From positions 13,020,001-13,084,000 of the forward strand of contig CM034411.1 in the NCBI GenBank assembly GCA_019925095.2: a stretch of DNA of 64,000 nt, written 5' to 3'. Shown piece by piece: positions 12,893 to 24,500 of this stretch. Origin of the DNA: Dendrolimus kikuchii. Taxonomy: Eukaryota; Arthropoda; Insecta; Lepidoptera; Lasiocampidae. Every line of letters starts with the position of its first letter. Within the stretch, counting starts at the first letter, position 1. The translations under genes were made by a program, and so were the position numbers. The notes below the pieces were generated by a model, which did no database searches, was not told where the DNA came from, and saw only the letters and a list, made by a program, of their open reading frames with translations.

Positions 12893-13640
12893 AAATTACA
12901 AAATAACATAAAAAAGGTTGGTGTCCAAATAGGTTTGGACATTAATATTATCCGAATCCAAGGTGTATCCGTACCGATAGTCGACAGTCTTCAGCTTCTT
13001 GGCGTTCCTTTACACAATCTCCAAATTTTGGCTCCTATATAGAATCTGTTGATCAGCTGGCTGGCAAAAAGCTAGGGGTTCTATCAAAGGTGAGGCAGTA
13101 CTTCACACCACTTCAGTTGCTGAATCTTTATCAAGCACAAGTACGGTCTTGCATGGAGTACTGCTCTCATCTTTGGGATGGCTCAGCTAAATACCAGTTA
13201 GAGACACTCGAGTCAATAGAGAAAAGAGCTAGGAAACTGATTAGCAATAACCGACTATTCGACGAGAGGCTTCAGAGTCTATGTCATCGACGTAAGGTCG
13301 CCAGTTTGTCGGTATTCTATAGGATACACTTCGGGGAGTGTGCCGCGGAATTACATGAATTGGTACTTCCCTCACCATTCTACCACCGGACAAGCAGACG
13401 TACGCACTCACGCCACCGATATATGGTGGAAATACCAACGAAGCGGACGAAACGCTATGCTTCCTCTTTCATCATACGCACCGCTGAAGAGTGGAACTCT
13501 TTGCCGTCGTCCGTTTTTCCTGAAGAATACAATCTAGGTGTTTTTAAGTCTCGCGTGAACAGGTAGCTTCTAGGTAAGCGTGCTCCATCTTAGACTGCAT
13601 TTCCGCCTGACGTCAGACGCAATGTCAGTCAAACGCGAAC
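12893..13640 (+). pseudogene. Jockey-type LINE reverse transcriptase, C-terminal relic
   Basis: 13090-13566 is open and encodes [39 protein letters not shown]... to VFKSRVNR: the thumb/C-terminal region of insect Jockey-superfamily RTs (compare [23 protein letters not shown] sequences). Just upstream (12960-13089) [10 protein letters not shown] and [19 protein letters not shown] continue the protein in a different frame, so at least one frameshift exists near 13010. The catalytic FADD part is absent (5' truncation). The 3' UTR follows to about 13640. Confidence 0.85.
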
Positions 13641-14067
13641 CTATTCACTATAAAAATAAAGAATCCTGCAAAATATGGAAATGGAACATAAACATAGGAC
13701 AAAATTCCTGTTTGAATCTCTATTGCCTCTACTACAGCTAGAATAGTATTAACGTGTTAGTGACTGTCACCCAGATATGGCCAAGGGTATGGAGCGTAGA
13801 AGTAAGGAGAACCATCTCTGTATATGAAAAAGTATCCATCGAAATGCATTAAATTAGGGGGGCGCCGCTGTGGCATTAGGGTGAATTTTAAAGAAAGCGC
13901 CAAAAGTTATTAGAGTAGTATTATAGTGCTTTAGTTTTATAAAATTGAATATTACAAAATTACTAAGCGTATTATTCAAAATTCACGAAATAAAATCACT
14001 ATTCACGTTTTCACATAATAATTCTTTCAGGTTATATTTAATAAATTATTTTGTACTACGTAAAGTA

Positions 14068-14385
14068 CTAGTAGTAGTTGTATTCGCCACAAAGGCAGGC
14101 AAAGGAATCTAGCCCATACAGCCAATTCTGATGTTTAAGTCTTCGTATAATAGTCGCGCAGTTGTTTTGTAGGCTACAACTAACGCCATTCAACGGAGTT
14201 CTTGTGAAAACTCAAAAGGCCACATTTGACTATACAGTTCACATTTCTCACAAAACACATAATTACTACTTAAAAACTATCAATATCCTATAACTATTGT
14301 TCATTTTAGAGTAATTTTACACATTTTTAGAAAATAAAACTGCACAGCACAACGTCTCCTTTCAGTTCCCGCCAAAAACTCTGTA
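14068..14385 (+). repeat. Unclassified dispersed repeat, family G
   Basis: Longer partner of 11595-11835, with an extra central block. Ends at TTTCAGTTCCCGCC. Confidence 0.65.
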
Positions 14386-14499
14386 CTACGTAAATAGTTG
14401 ACGTTTTAGAACAGTGTACTGTCACCAACTACTCTAGTCGCCAATTTTTTTTTATTTACTCGGCAAACTTCGATTCGTCTACAACAGCTACATTCATAC

Positions 14500-15309
14500 C
14501 ATACCCTTTGTCTACACCAGCGCCATTATTGACGGTTTTTGAACTGAACGGTTTACAAGCTTGATTGTGAGTGTGGATTGTCATACATTGGGCAAACAAA
14601 GAGGAGCATAAAAACACGAGTAAAAGAACACATTGCTGACATGAAACACACAAGGTCTACGAAGTCTGCGATCAGTGAACACACGCTGGATAAACCCAAC
14701 CACTACATCAGATTCGATAACCCACAAATCCTCGCGAAAGAGAATCGTTTCATACCTAGAATGATGCGTGAGGCTATTGAAATCAAAAAACACCCAAATT
14801 TCAATAGAGAAGATGGTTGGCAAGTACCACCTGTTTGGGATCCAATTATCAAAACTATTAAGACCCAAACCCAGCAAAAACCAGCTGCCAGACCTCAAGA
14901 CACTGTGAGCTCTTTCTGCGTACAACGGAACACAAACCAACTTGACTGATAATTACTTTTATTTTTCCTTCCACCCATTTTAATATTATATAAAATTATT
15001 AGAGCTAGGCATGTTTGCTGAAGAGTTTCTTGCGCCGCTTCTTCTCTTCAAGCCATAACATGTTGCGAAGCGGTAGTAAATTAGATTAGGCTCCCATAGA
15101 TTAAATAATAACCATAAACAAAATTAAAAATTAAATAATTAAAATTAATAAGTTGGCGGTAGGCTAAATAAAACTTTAACAATACTCGTTGACACTTGAC
15201 ATCTTTGTCTTCCGTGATCACGGCCACTGAAAAGTGGCCGAAACGTCGGAAAAACCAAAATCAAATAAAATTACCGCGCTTAAAACCGTTAAAACGTAGT
15301 TTTATTATT
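14500..15309 (+). mobile_element. Penelope-like element, 3' part with GIY-YIG endonuclease
   Basis: Includes the endonuclease-coding 3' end (14545-14949), a 3' UTR, then the conserved PLE hairpin/GAAACGTCGG block (15218-15249) and terminal arm ending TTTTATTAT (15309). The RT part is missing; the upstream frame breaks soon after VYKLDCECG. Confidence 0.87.
14545..14949 (+). pseudogene. GIY-YIG endonuclease domain of a Penelope-like element
   Basis: Reads VYKLDCECGLSYIGQTKRSI, then KTRVKEHIADMKH...AISEHTLDKPNHYIRFD...KENRFIPRMMREAIEIKKH. The CxCGxxYIGxTxRxxxxRxxEH pattern is diagnostic of the PLE GIY-YIG nuclease, which nicks target DNA for reverse transcription. The conserved Tyr, Arg and His-region residues are visible. 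As the RT is missing, this is a remnant, though its own frame is open to a natural stop. Confidence 0.9.
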
Positions 15310-16904
15310 AGGTTTTTGAACTGTTATTTACAACTTACAACTGGCCACTTCTCCAACTATTTTCCTATATGAGATGATTCTCCTTACCTCTACCCTCCAT
15401 AGACAAGTGTAATGCATTATTTGAAATGAGACATTGTAAACATTATACATTGTCAGATAACGTATTGTTTATTCTTACAAGATAAATTTTTGGATATATT
15501 ATATTATTAAATTGTGTCTTTAGATGATTAATATAAAGCATTTCCTACTGTAAAATCTAACTTTAGATGCGGCTTAAGTTGTTTAAAACATTTAAATATG
15601 TTTAAATAGTGTAAGTCATTGCAAAAATCCTGTTTGTAATGTGCTAAAATGATTTTGTGTAACAATGTATATATTTAAACATTAATGTAGCTAACCATTA
15701 ACGCGTTACTATTAACACTAGGAAGTAAGTCGCATTTGGCCCTAGTCACTACATTAATGCAGATGTACCAAGGGCACAAAATTTTCATTCAAATCCTTTA
15801 ATCTGTGTCGGGGTCCTTTCAATCAAGAGAAACTGTCATGGCGGCGCTTCACCTGGCCGGTGTTTGATTAGTTTGCCCAAAAACAATCAATGTAGAGGAG
15901 ATTATTCGCAACTTCGTAACGTAATTCGGAAATTGTCGTAGTAAGCAAATCCTAAAATAAAGTGGTTTCGAAGTTAGGAAATCCTGGGAAATATAAAAGC
16001 ATTGAGATATAACATGTCTAGAGAGAGCATTGCTAACAAACAACATCGCCAAAAACGGCATCAAAAACGCGAAGCGTTGCTAAATTCACTCTGCGTTTTC
16101 GGGATATCAGGAAAAAAATATTACCCCATTTTTTATAATTAAATATTTTTTTATGTAAGTGAAAATTTTAAATAATCGTTATGATTTAATCGCTTTATGT
16201 GTTATAATTTGATATTACTCAGATGTTTCAGTTTTTTTTTAAATAAAGTATTAGCAACAAAAGTTGTGTGTCTTGGAACGAACCATAAAAAAATACATGC
16301 ACAAATAAATTCATAACACATTCATAGCACATGTAGTAATTTTAATTCGCAATAAAATGTCTGTACAGATATTAGTACATATTTATAAGTCTGTTAATTA
16401 CCAATACTAATGTAATAATTCTAAAAAAACTATTCATAATGGCAAATTATTTTTGTGTTACACATCATGTTCACGAAGGTTATTAGATGACTATTTATAA
16501 CCCAAAGATTATCCTGCGCTAAAAGTCAGTGAAATTATTTGTAATAGTAGACTTGGAACGATTCGATAGGTTCATATTGGGTAGTAGGCTTTATGTATAA
16601 TCCAAAGTTTATATCAGTAGTAGGAACTACGGGGTAGGTACACGGGATAGTTTAATGCAGGGACTTAAGAGCAACTAAACCACTTGAAAAGGGCTATTAT
16701 ATAGGAATAAAAATATTCATATCCAAATGTTTTTATCAAACTAGTTCAGTTTGATTATTTTCTGAACTAAAATTTGTTTTTTATCATATTAATATATTAA
16801 ATTATTTCTTTATTAGGAATTAATGGAGATGCAGCTAACAGAATATAGACAAAATTAATATCTTAATTATGACAATAAAGAGTTATCTATAATATTACTA
16901 GCGG
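15310..16904. other. AT-rich intergenic, no gene seen
   Basis: Only short open frames; no repeat shared with the rest of the window noticed. Confidence 0.5.
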
Positions 16905-17105
16905 CCCGGCGCGGATTCACCCGTGGTCTGTCCCGCTCCCGTGGTATAAAGCGTCATGTTATATAGCCTATGACACTCCCTGTTAATGTAGCTTTCCAAC
17001 AGTAAAATCATTTTTAAAATCGGTTTAGTAGATCCCGAGATTACCCCCTACAACGTCACAAACTTACAAACTTTACCTCTTTATAATATTAGTACAGATA
17101 GCTCC
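16905..17105 (+). repeat. Lepidopteran interspersed repeat fragment
   Basis: GC-rich start CTAGCGGCCCGGCGCGGATT, then TATAGCCTATGACACTCC and CAAACTTTACCTCTTTATAA, a widespread moth/butterfly repeat pattern. Not assigned to a class. Confidence 0.6.
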
Positions 17106-17730
17106 AACCGAAGCATCCGCTTTAAACGATATTCAGTTTTTTTTACATCCTTTTTGACGATATTTGCAGCACGCATTCTGTCTATTCTATGTCAAACGTC
17201 ATAAGGTTACATTAAAAAGTTTATATTGTCCAAAGCTCTAACGTTAGATTAGAAATAATTTTATATGATGGTTAAGTATTCTTAAATTTTCTAATTATCC
17301 TTCACACAACTTACATCTTATCGGTCACGATCATATATAATTATTTTAGGTACTTTATTTCAATACAATTGTGCCGTTGATAAGAAAATATAAAAAACAT
17401 AGTGTAAAAATATCTCCGAAAATGATTCAAAATACTTCCTTTCAAAATCCATCTCTTTGTCCAACAATATGCCACAATTGGATCCGTAGGAAGTCTAAAA
17501 CGTAATATAAACTAGTTTAAGAAAACCGGACACACAAACATTACATGTCGGTTTTCTACAGATTTTTTCAATTATTCATATTTCATAAATAAAATAAAAA
17601 ATCGTAACAAAAGTCCCCAAATTTCGGAAAATAAGTCACACTTCTCACCTGACAACATCCATCAATTCGATAACCTTGAAAATGTCGAAATTAAATTTCA
17701 CGTTTTTACAAAGAAATCACGAGAAAAGTG

Positions 17731-17817
17731 TTAAGTTTTCCGATTAAATGACATCTCATACTTATCCTTTTCCGTTTTAAAATAGTTCCGACACATTTTA
17801 ATAGCGCAGGCCGGCAT
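17731..17817 (-). pseudogene. Possible THAP zinc-finger domain start (relic)
   Basis: The minus strand encodes MPACAIKMCRNYFKTEKDKY-EMSFNRKT then stop. M-P-x-C-x4-C-x-N-Y...SFxR is how THAP domains (found in P-element-type transposases and host THAP proteins) begin. The rest of the domain is not found downstream in frame. It could be a first exon, but no convincing donor was seen. Confidence 0.35.
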
Positions 17818-18146
17818 AATTATTTTTTTTGCGAGAGCTCTAACCAGTAAAGTAATCGAAACGACACTAACAGGCGTGGGGAGCCATTGAAGCCAGTGCA
17901 CCAATTTTGGTGCACTGTTTTTGGGCCGTTTTTGTGCAATTGATGCGTGATCTAGACGTTTATATGATCTAAGAGTGTAGCCTACCATTTGTTTCTGTTC
18001 CTTTTTCTAGATTATAAGTATCCAGTTTTGGTTTAGATTTATTGTTAGGCCTTAAATTTATGGTCATACTGTCGGATACTTAAAAAAAAAATTAGGTGTC
18101 GTTGCTCTTCCAATGCTCAATTATTATAATTTTTTAACATTAATAC

Positions 18147-18157
18147 AATGTGTATGT

Positions 18158-18199
<42 letters not shown>

Positions 18200-18242
18200 A
18201 TGAGTGTGTGTGCGTATGAGTGTGTGTATGTGTGTGTGTGTT
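18147..18242. repeat. (TG)n microsatellite
   Basis: About 95 bp of mostly TG/TGTG with interruptions (TGCGTATGAG occurs twice). Confidence 0.97.
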
Positions 18243-19415
18243 TAAATAATTATGACTTAAATCACCATTTTTATTAGAATCTCAGTTTCATTGTAATCTT
18301 GTGTTTGCAGCCAACTATAAACTTTAAATTTAAATTCATGATTATTTAACGAATATATAATATTTGCCTAAGTAACAAGGAAATCAATTGACAAAATCTG
18401 TTTTGAAATGTATTGAATATGATGCACTCAAATTTTTTTTATGCATCCTAACCGCTTTAAACAACTCCTGCAAAGATTCCTACAGCAATTGATCCTATCA
18501 AAAGGTATTTCATAGAAAAGTGGGGAAGGGTCTAGGAGGGTCTGGGCCTTACTACCTGTTATTTCTTTGTATTTTCTGAGAACATTTACCATAGTAATGT
18601 ATTTTTTTTACCCCATGATATTCTACCATTCTACATTCTGATATTTCTGATGAAAGTAGAGATTTCAACCAATAAAATGCCCACCGACTTTTTTAAAAGA
18701 ACTGATATTTTGACGAGATAATTTTCGATCGAAAATTAGGGTGCTTTTTCGGAATTCAGTCAAAATAAGATGAAAAATAAATATTTTAAATAAAAAAAAT
18801 TACAGTATGTTTGGGACGTAAAAAGGTAAGCTTTCACCAAATTTCGTGAAAAAAATCTTTGTAAAAGATATAAACAAAAAAACCAAAAAATTGGTTATTT
18901 GAATTTTTCACATAAATTTTGAGGTTATGTGAAAAAAGAGTAAATATAAAAATTTGCTATTTAACTTTTTTCCATAGGACTTGTAGTTTTCCGGGAAATC
19001 GAGATAAACAGTTCTTCACCCTTAAAACTGGCCCCCTTCCACTTCCGGACCTCAGATCTCCCGTAAATTATTTTTCCTTTCTTTTTTGTCATATTTTATT
19101 CCTTTTTCAATGTGCTTCATCCTACTATATTTTTTTTTGTCGACACGTATCGTAATGTGAAAAAAATTGTGTGTTAGGTCTATGCATACAGTACAATACA
19201 TCAAATGTTGGTCAAATACAGAGTGACAAATATGCCAAGCCAAGCGTGGCGCCGCCTCAGATAATGCTATACCAAAATTCTAGAACGGGTTATTTATAAA
19301 TAGGATTCGTATAAATGGTAAACGTATTTTTTAGATAAAAACAGATACAAATTGAAATTATTAATGGTTCTTTTGTCATTATAGCACAGATTTTGTCTAA
19401 AACATTGTATCCCCC
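18243..19415. other. AT-rich intergenic
   Basis: No gene seen. It is rich in homopolymers. Short open frames carry no recognised motif. Confidence 0.5.
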
Positions 19416-19730
19416 CTTTTTTCTTTTATTGCAGGAGATCAGCAGACAGGCAGACGGCCCACTTGAAGGAAAGCGGTTACCATCGCCTATGGACATTTGC
19501 AACACCAAAGTTGCTACAAATGCGCTGCTGCTCTCTTAAGGGAGGCTGGAACCTGGTCACTAATGCCGGAACACAACTCAAGGTTGTTATGGCGACATAC
19601 TCTAGACCAGGGGTGGTAGCCATCCAGTCGGGCAAATGCCCTACCACCTGGCTGTGGGTTGTTAAGTCGCCTCTTACGACAGGCCGCCCGGCCGCAGGAA
19701 ATTGTATTCTTTCTCCGTTCCTGCACGGAT
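19416..19730 (-). repeat. SINE-like family S copy, full length
   Basis: Complete on the minus strand, close to consensus, with an impure A tail (AATAAAAGAAAAAA). Confidence 0.93.
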
Positions 19731-19811
19731 AAAAGTTGTATTAAGTAATAAAACGTCCATAAAAGACAGGACTAACTGAAGCACTATCTAGCCATGTGGT
19801 ACAAAGGAACT

Positions 19812-20035
19812 TTCCAAAGTTACGTTTTGTACTTACTACCCATGCGCAGGTTTGCCGGTAGTCTCATGTCACGCGTCAATGGTCAGTAGGGTTGACAAAA
19901 AAGGTTACATAAATAGTTGTTGCAATATTTTTATTATTGTATATACTTTACATAAGTATACACAATAATAGTAATAAGTCATCGGCAAACGTGCGAGCGG
20001 CTTATACTAGACGATTTATATCAATTATTCTTTCT
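19812..20035 (+). repeat. Dispersed repeat, family H
   Basis: Matches 40680-40925 in reverse orientation (blocks ACTACCCATGCGCAG, TCACGCGTCAATGGTCAGTA, GTTGACAAAAAAGG, ATAGTTGTTGCAATA). Confidence 0.7.
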
Positions 20036-20714
20036 ACCTACAGTCTTCGGCCTGTACAGTTTTTAAAGCAATGAAATAAAACAAAAAATATAATTAACAT
20101 ATTTTATATATTTTTTTATCATTTTTAATATGCTCATTATCTACTCTACTCGTAACATCATAATAATACTAAATAAATATATACATATTTAAATAAAATA
20201 TATATAATAACATTAAATACATAAACGTACATAAACATAATACATTTTTGTATGATAAATATGTGATACTATACAGCCAATGTTTATATATGACAGAGTT
20301 GCCTGCCTTTCTGTTTTCCCAGGCCATGTCCTAGTTTTGTAAGCAGCGTCTTGTATTTTTAAAGCACCTTGATAAGGTCATGTATTTTAAAATTCGCGCG
20401 CCACTTTTACAATTCTTACGTTACAGGCGGGCTCCCAGCTTGCGAGCATCGTACTTTCAACTTGTATAATTTTATTCAAATACTTTTATTAATAAAAAAT
20501 ATGATTATTGTCATTACTTGAATTTCACTATTATCACTACATATTAATAATTAATTTAACTATTGCAACTCTATTACTGCGTCCTGTTTTTAAACTGAAT
20601 TGTCCTGGCTTTTCCAACTGCAAATCTTACTTTTTTAAATTTGAGGTTGGCAACCCTAATATATAATAAATATAAATATATACATAATCATTTTCCTATA
20701 ACTATCCAAGTTGT

Positions 20715-21534
20715 TTAAGCAACGCAAGCGGTGGGTACTTTGAATTGCTTATTCTGAGGTACACCAGAGACTGTGGGATTTTCGCCTTGTTGGATTTGGT
20801 GCTTATAAGCGTGGTATTGCGGGTCAAGTTTGGAACCGCAGACCACCTGCACAGCCTGGACCTGGTGCTGCTGGCCATGACAATGAGCCTGGCAAGCTGG
20901 CAGTTGGGTCGTTGTCACGCAAATTTGTCCATGATTTTCATAATATTGGACTTGTTGCTTAACTTCACATGGGCCACGCTGCTTGTCGTAACATCTCGAC
21001 CTATATACGGTCTCCGAACCCCACTCCTGGTCTCGTTTTGCTTGCATCGCCTGCGCCCATTGCGGATCTGAACGAAGGATTGAAGTGTAAAAGTGTTCAG
21101 GCTGGTACGCTTGTTTCTGGGCCTCTGACTTCAGCTGCTGGGTTTTCGGATCACTGTTCTCGTCGTTCAGGGTGTAAGATGCGGCGTAGTGATCAGGTTT
21201 GTTGACCAAACCCTGAGGAGTGAGGTAGTCGTCTCGCGGATCACCGGTCATTCTTCCACAGATGCCTCTAGTACTCTGGCGGTAATTTTCAGCCAGGACA
21301 ACTAATCTCTGACCATCGTACATAGCGCGGACATCGTCTTCACGGATCTTAAGCAACAGGACACCATCAGGTAGTGTGGAGTATGCAATTAGAGGTGCTT
21401 CGTCAACATCATCCCAATATGTTGTCAAATCTCCTTCACTTATCTTCTTGGCGTTAGTCCTGACTTCGACGTGGTGTTTTTGGCCTGCAGGGGCTGGTTG
21501 AATTTCGACTTCTAATTCCTTGCCGGTTTCAGAT
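20715..21534 (-). CDS. Vg: Vitellogenin exon 7 (vWF D domain and Cys-rich C terminus)
   Basis: 820 nt, residues 1513-1785 plus TAA. It has DGQR (1586-1589) and GICG (1603-1606), two family hallmarks 17 residues apart, then a Cys-rich tail ending VPTACVA. No canonical AATAAA occurs within 100 nt after the stop; the nearest on this strand is at 20471-20476. Confidence 0.96.
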
Positions 21535-24500
21535 CTGTAAAATGAATTATATTTTAGAAATATAATAAAACTTGTCATTTCTTTTGGTTGTTGTTCTGGA
21601 TTTTTGTGTATTTAAAGATTTTATCAATGAATCTATAAATTATGGCGTTAATTCTCTATTGATGTAATGAGTGATAAGCATTTACCAATAAACAGTTAGG
21701 GAGAAAACCTTCACATTTAAGACAATTTATCACTTTAAAATTAGATCGATCTATGAAATAGTCCTTCTTAGATGAGGGTCGTAAGCATGTTGTCTGGTTC
21801 CTTGAAAAGGGAAGACCGAAGCTCTACAGTGATGGATTTATAAGTTAGTATTATGATAAAGATTATTTCAATCTCATTAAAAAAATATTTTTTTATTGCC
21901 AAGAACTAGTAGACGGCCCACTTTGAAACACCTTGCTATTACTGGTGGTGAAAACTTACTTGTAAGAAATGTAGACCTCTTGTTTATCCTGGCTTGGTCT
22001 CCTGGCGAGGATGGCGATCTCGTTCCAATTGTCATTTCGTTGTGTCTGATCTTGCATTACGACGTGCCATGATGAGGAGACCTCATAGTTGTATTGGCGG
22101 TTGCTGAATGTGTTGATTTTATGTGCGTCGACGGTGCAGTGAGCTATAATACATGCAAATACTTTGTAATAACATTCATCAAAGTAATTACATATTTATA
22201 GGTAAACGCATTGGGATACAGTGTCCTGGCTATACGAGGTCTAATTCCCGCAATTCACGAATAATGGTGTACATGCACCTTGCTATAGTATGTATCTGAC
22301 AGAATGATCGCGAGGATGCCGGCCAATTACAACAGATTTTAGTTTCACGCATACATATATACCTGTTTACCACAAGTAAAATAATAATAGCAACCCATAA
22401 ATGTCCCACTGCTGGGCTCGGGCCTCCTATTATAAGGGAACGGACAGTATACCCGCCACGCTTGTCCAAGGCGGCTTGGCAGGTTTGACACATCGGTTAT
22501 CTCGATGTGCAGGTTACATCACGATGTTTTCCTTCACCGTTATTAGCACGTGGTAATTGTAACAACATGCACATTAGGTCAGAAAACGGTCTAAGCGGTG
22601 CATGCGTTCCAGCCAGGATCGAATCCGCACCCTTTGGGTCTGGGACGCGTACGCTAGCCATTACGCTACCACGACTTTACCACAAGTAAAGCCCACCGCG
22701 AATTGCAACAACTATAAAATAATTGGTTTTTGTTGGAATCAACCTGTTAATTTATTTATTAACCAAGAGAAAAGCTTGTATACGCGTGTAGCCACTACAA
22801 TTTCTACAGGCGCTTATTTTTTTTATATCCATGTTACGCAATTTCTCCGTCATTTGAGGATCGATTTTGATTTTTTTTTTCTTTATTCGTAAATCTATAC
22901 TCCCGAGTCGATTCCATGGTCACCAAATCAGGATCTGACGAGTGGATCCCAGAGAAATCAAGAGTAACCCTTATTAATAAACGTCGAGAAGCTACATTTT
23001 CCAAAAAAAGCTTGTGTGTATATGCGTCCTAGTATTACACTTTCTACAGGCGCTTAATTTTTTTGTAGGCATGTCACGCGATTTCTCCGTCGATTATGGA
23101 CCGATTTTCAAACTGTTTTTTTAACTGTCGAGATGGTCCCATAGTCACCAAGTGAGGATTTGATTTGTGGATTTGCAAGGAAATCGAGAGCAACCCTTGT
23201 TAAAGAGCATATACACCGAAGAATGAGATGGCAAATTTGTATACGATTGTCAGTTGTACAATTTCTGCCGGGGCTTAATATATTATCTCTAAAGCATTTG
23301 AAAGTATTTGCGCAACTAAAAAATAAAAATAAAAAAAATTAACAAAAACAAAACCAACTTCGCAATAAAAGCCAAAAACTAAATATTTAACTGACTTATT
23401 TCTACAACATCTTGAAGTCAAACTAAAAAAAAGTTAAGTAAAAATTACTATATTTTGTAAATTTATTGTTGTTTATGTTTTATTTGTCACCGAATTCAAA
23501 ATGTTGTAGAATGAAATCGGTTAAAAAATTATTTTTTGGTTATTAGTGTGAAGTCGGTTTTATTTTTGTTAAAAAATATTTTAGCTAATAAGCACTTGTT
23601 GCCGACGCTGATCTGGGATACATTTTTATATAGCTATTACCTGTTTTGCTTAATATTAAAATTAAACAAAAAATCTAAAAAGCTATACAAAACAGGTAAA
23701 AAATTATTCCAGACCAGTGTCGGCAACAAGCACTCCTTTACCGTCTGCATTTGCACGTTGGATAACAATGTTATTTTTTCCAAAATGCAGGTCAGCCTTT
23801 TAGTTACGTGATACAGTGATATTTCAAAAACTTAAATAAATTAAGAAAGAACTTACGTTGGTACTGATCGTGAGAATAATAGTTGCGCATACGCGGATAC
23901 GGCTTTTGGGTCTCAACATCTGTCGTCAAGAAATACATTGCCCAGGCTGGGAGACCAATGTTCTTCATATGAACGCTTCCGTATCGCGAACTCATTTTAG
24001 TTTCGAATAAATTGTTGATATATGACGCTACGGCTTCAATTTCCAGCTTGCCATCTGGAGTTGTCTTAAGAGGATTGATTTCTGTTTTCCAGTATTGCAG
24101 ATACTCCAACGCTTTGTAAGTGTGGAACGCAGCAGTCCTGTAAGGAGCACTCACCTCCTTATATGTAACTGCCACCTTTACATAGTCAGGAGTGTTAGCC
24201 ATAACGAGAGCCTTCTGACAAGCAGGTTGGAAGTAGTTGCCTTGTGCAATCTCTTCTGTGCATTTCTTTGCATGAGGATGCTTCTTCAGCTCTTCAACGT
24301 ATTTGTTGGTGCGATCAAATTGTGCTTGAATTTGTATTTGACCATTCTGTCCGAACTTAATTTCAGTTTCGGATTTGGTTTTCAAGTCTTTAGTGAGAGC
24401 TTGGAGGTAGTTCAAATAGTTAATCTCTGGTTTTTGTGCGTAACCGACGAGGTTAACTTGGTTTTCTCCTTGAGGAGAGTTTTTGCCCGCAAAGATGGCG

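Noticed and set aside
13241..13438. Antisense open frames within the Jockey RT relic and the PLE nuclease (also 14581-14940)
   Set aside because: Opposite-strand shadows of recognised RT and GIY-YIG coding sequence.
15218..15249. Functional hammerhead ribozyme
   Set aside because: The stem plus GAAAC is there, but CTGATGA is GTGATCA and no matching stem III/stem I strands with a cleavage site were found; kept only as a hypothesis.
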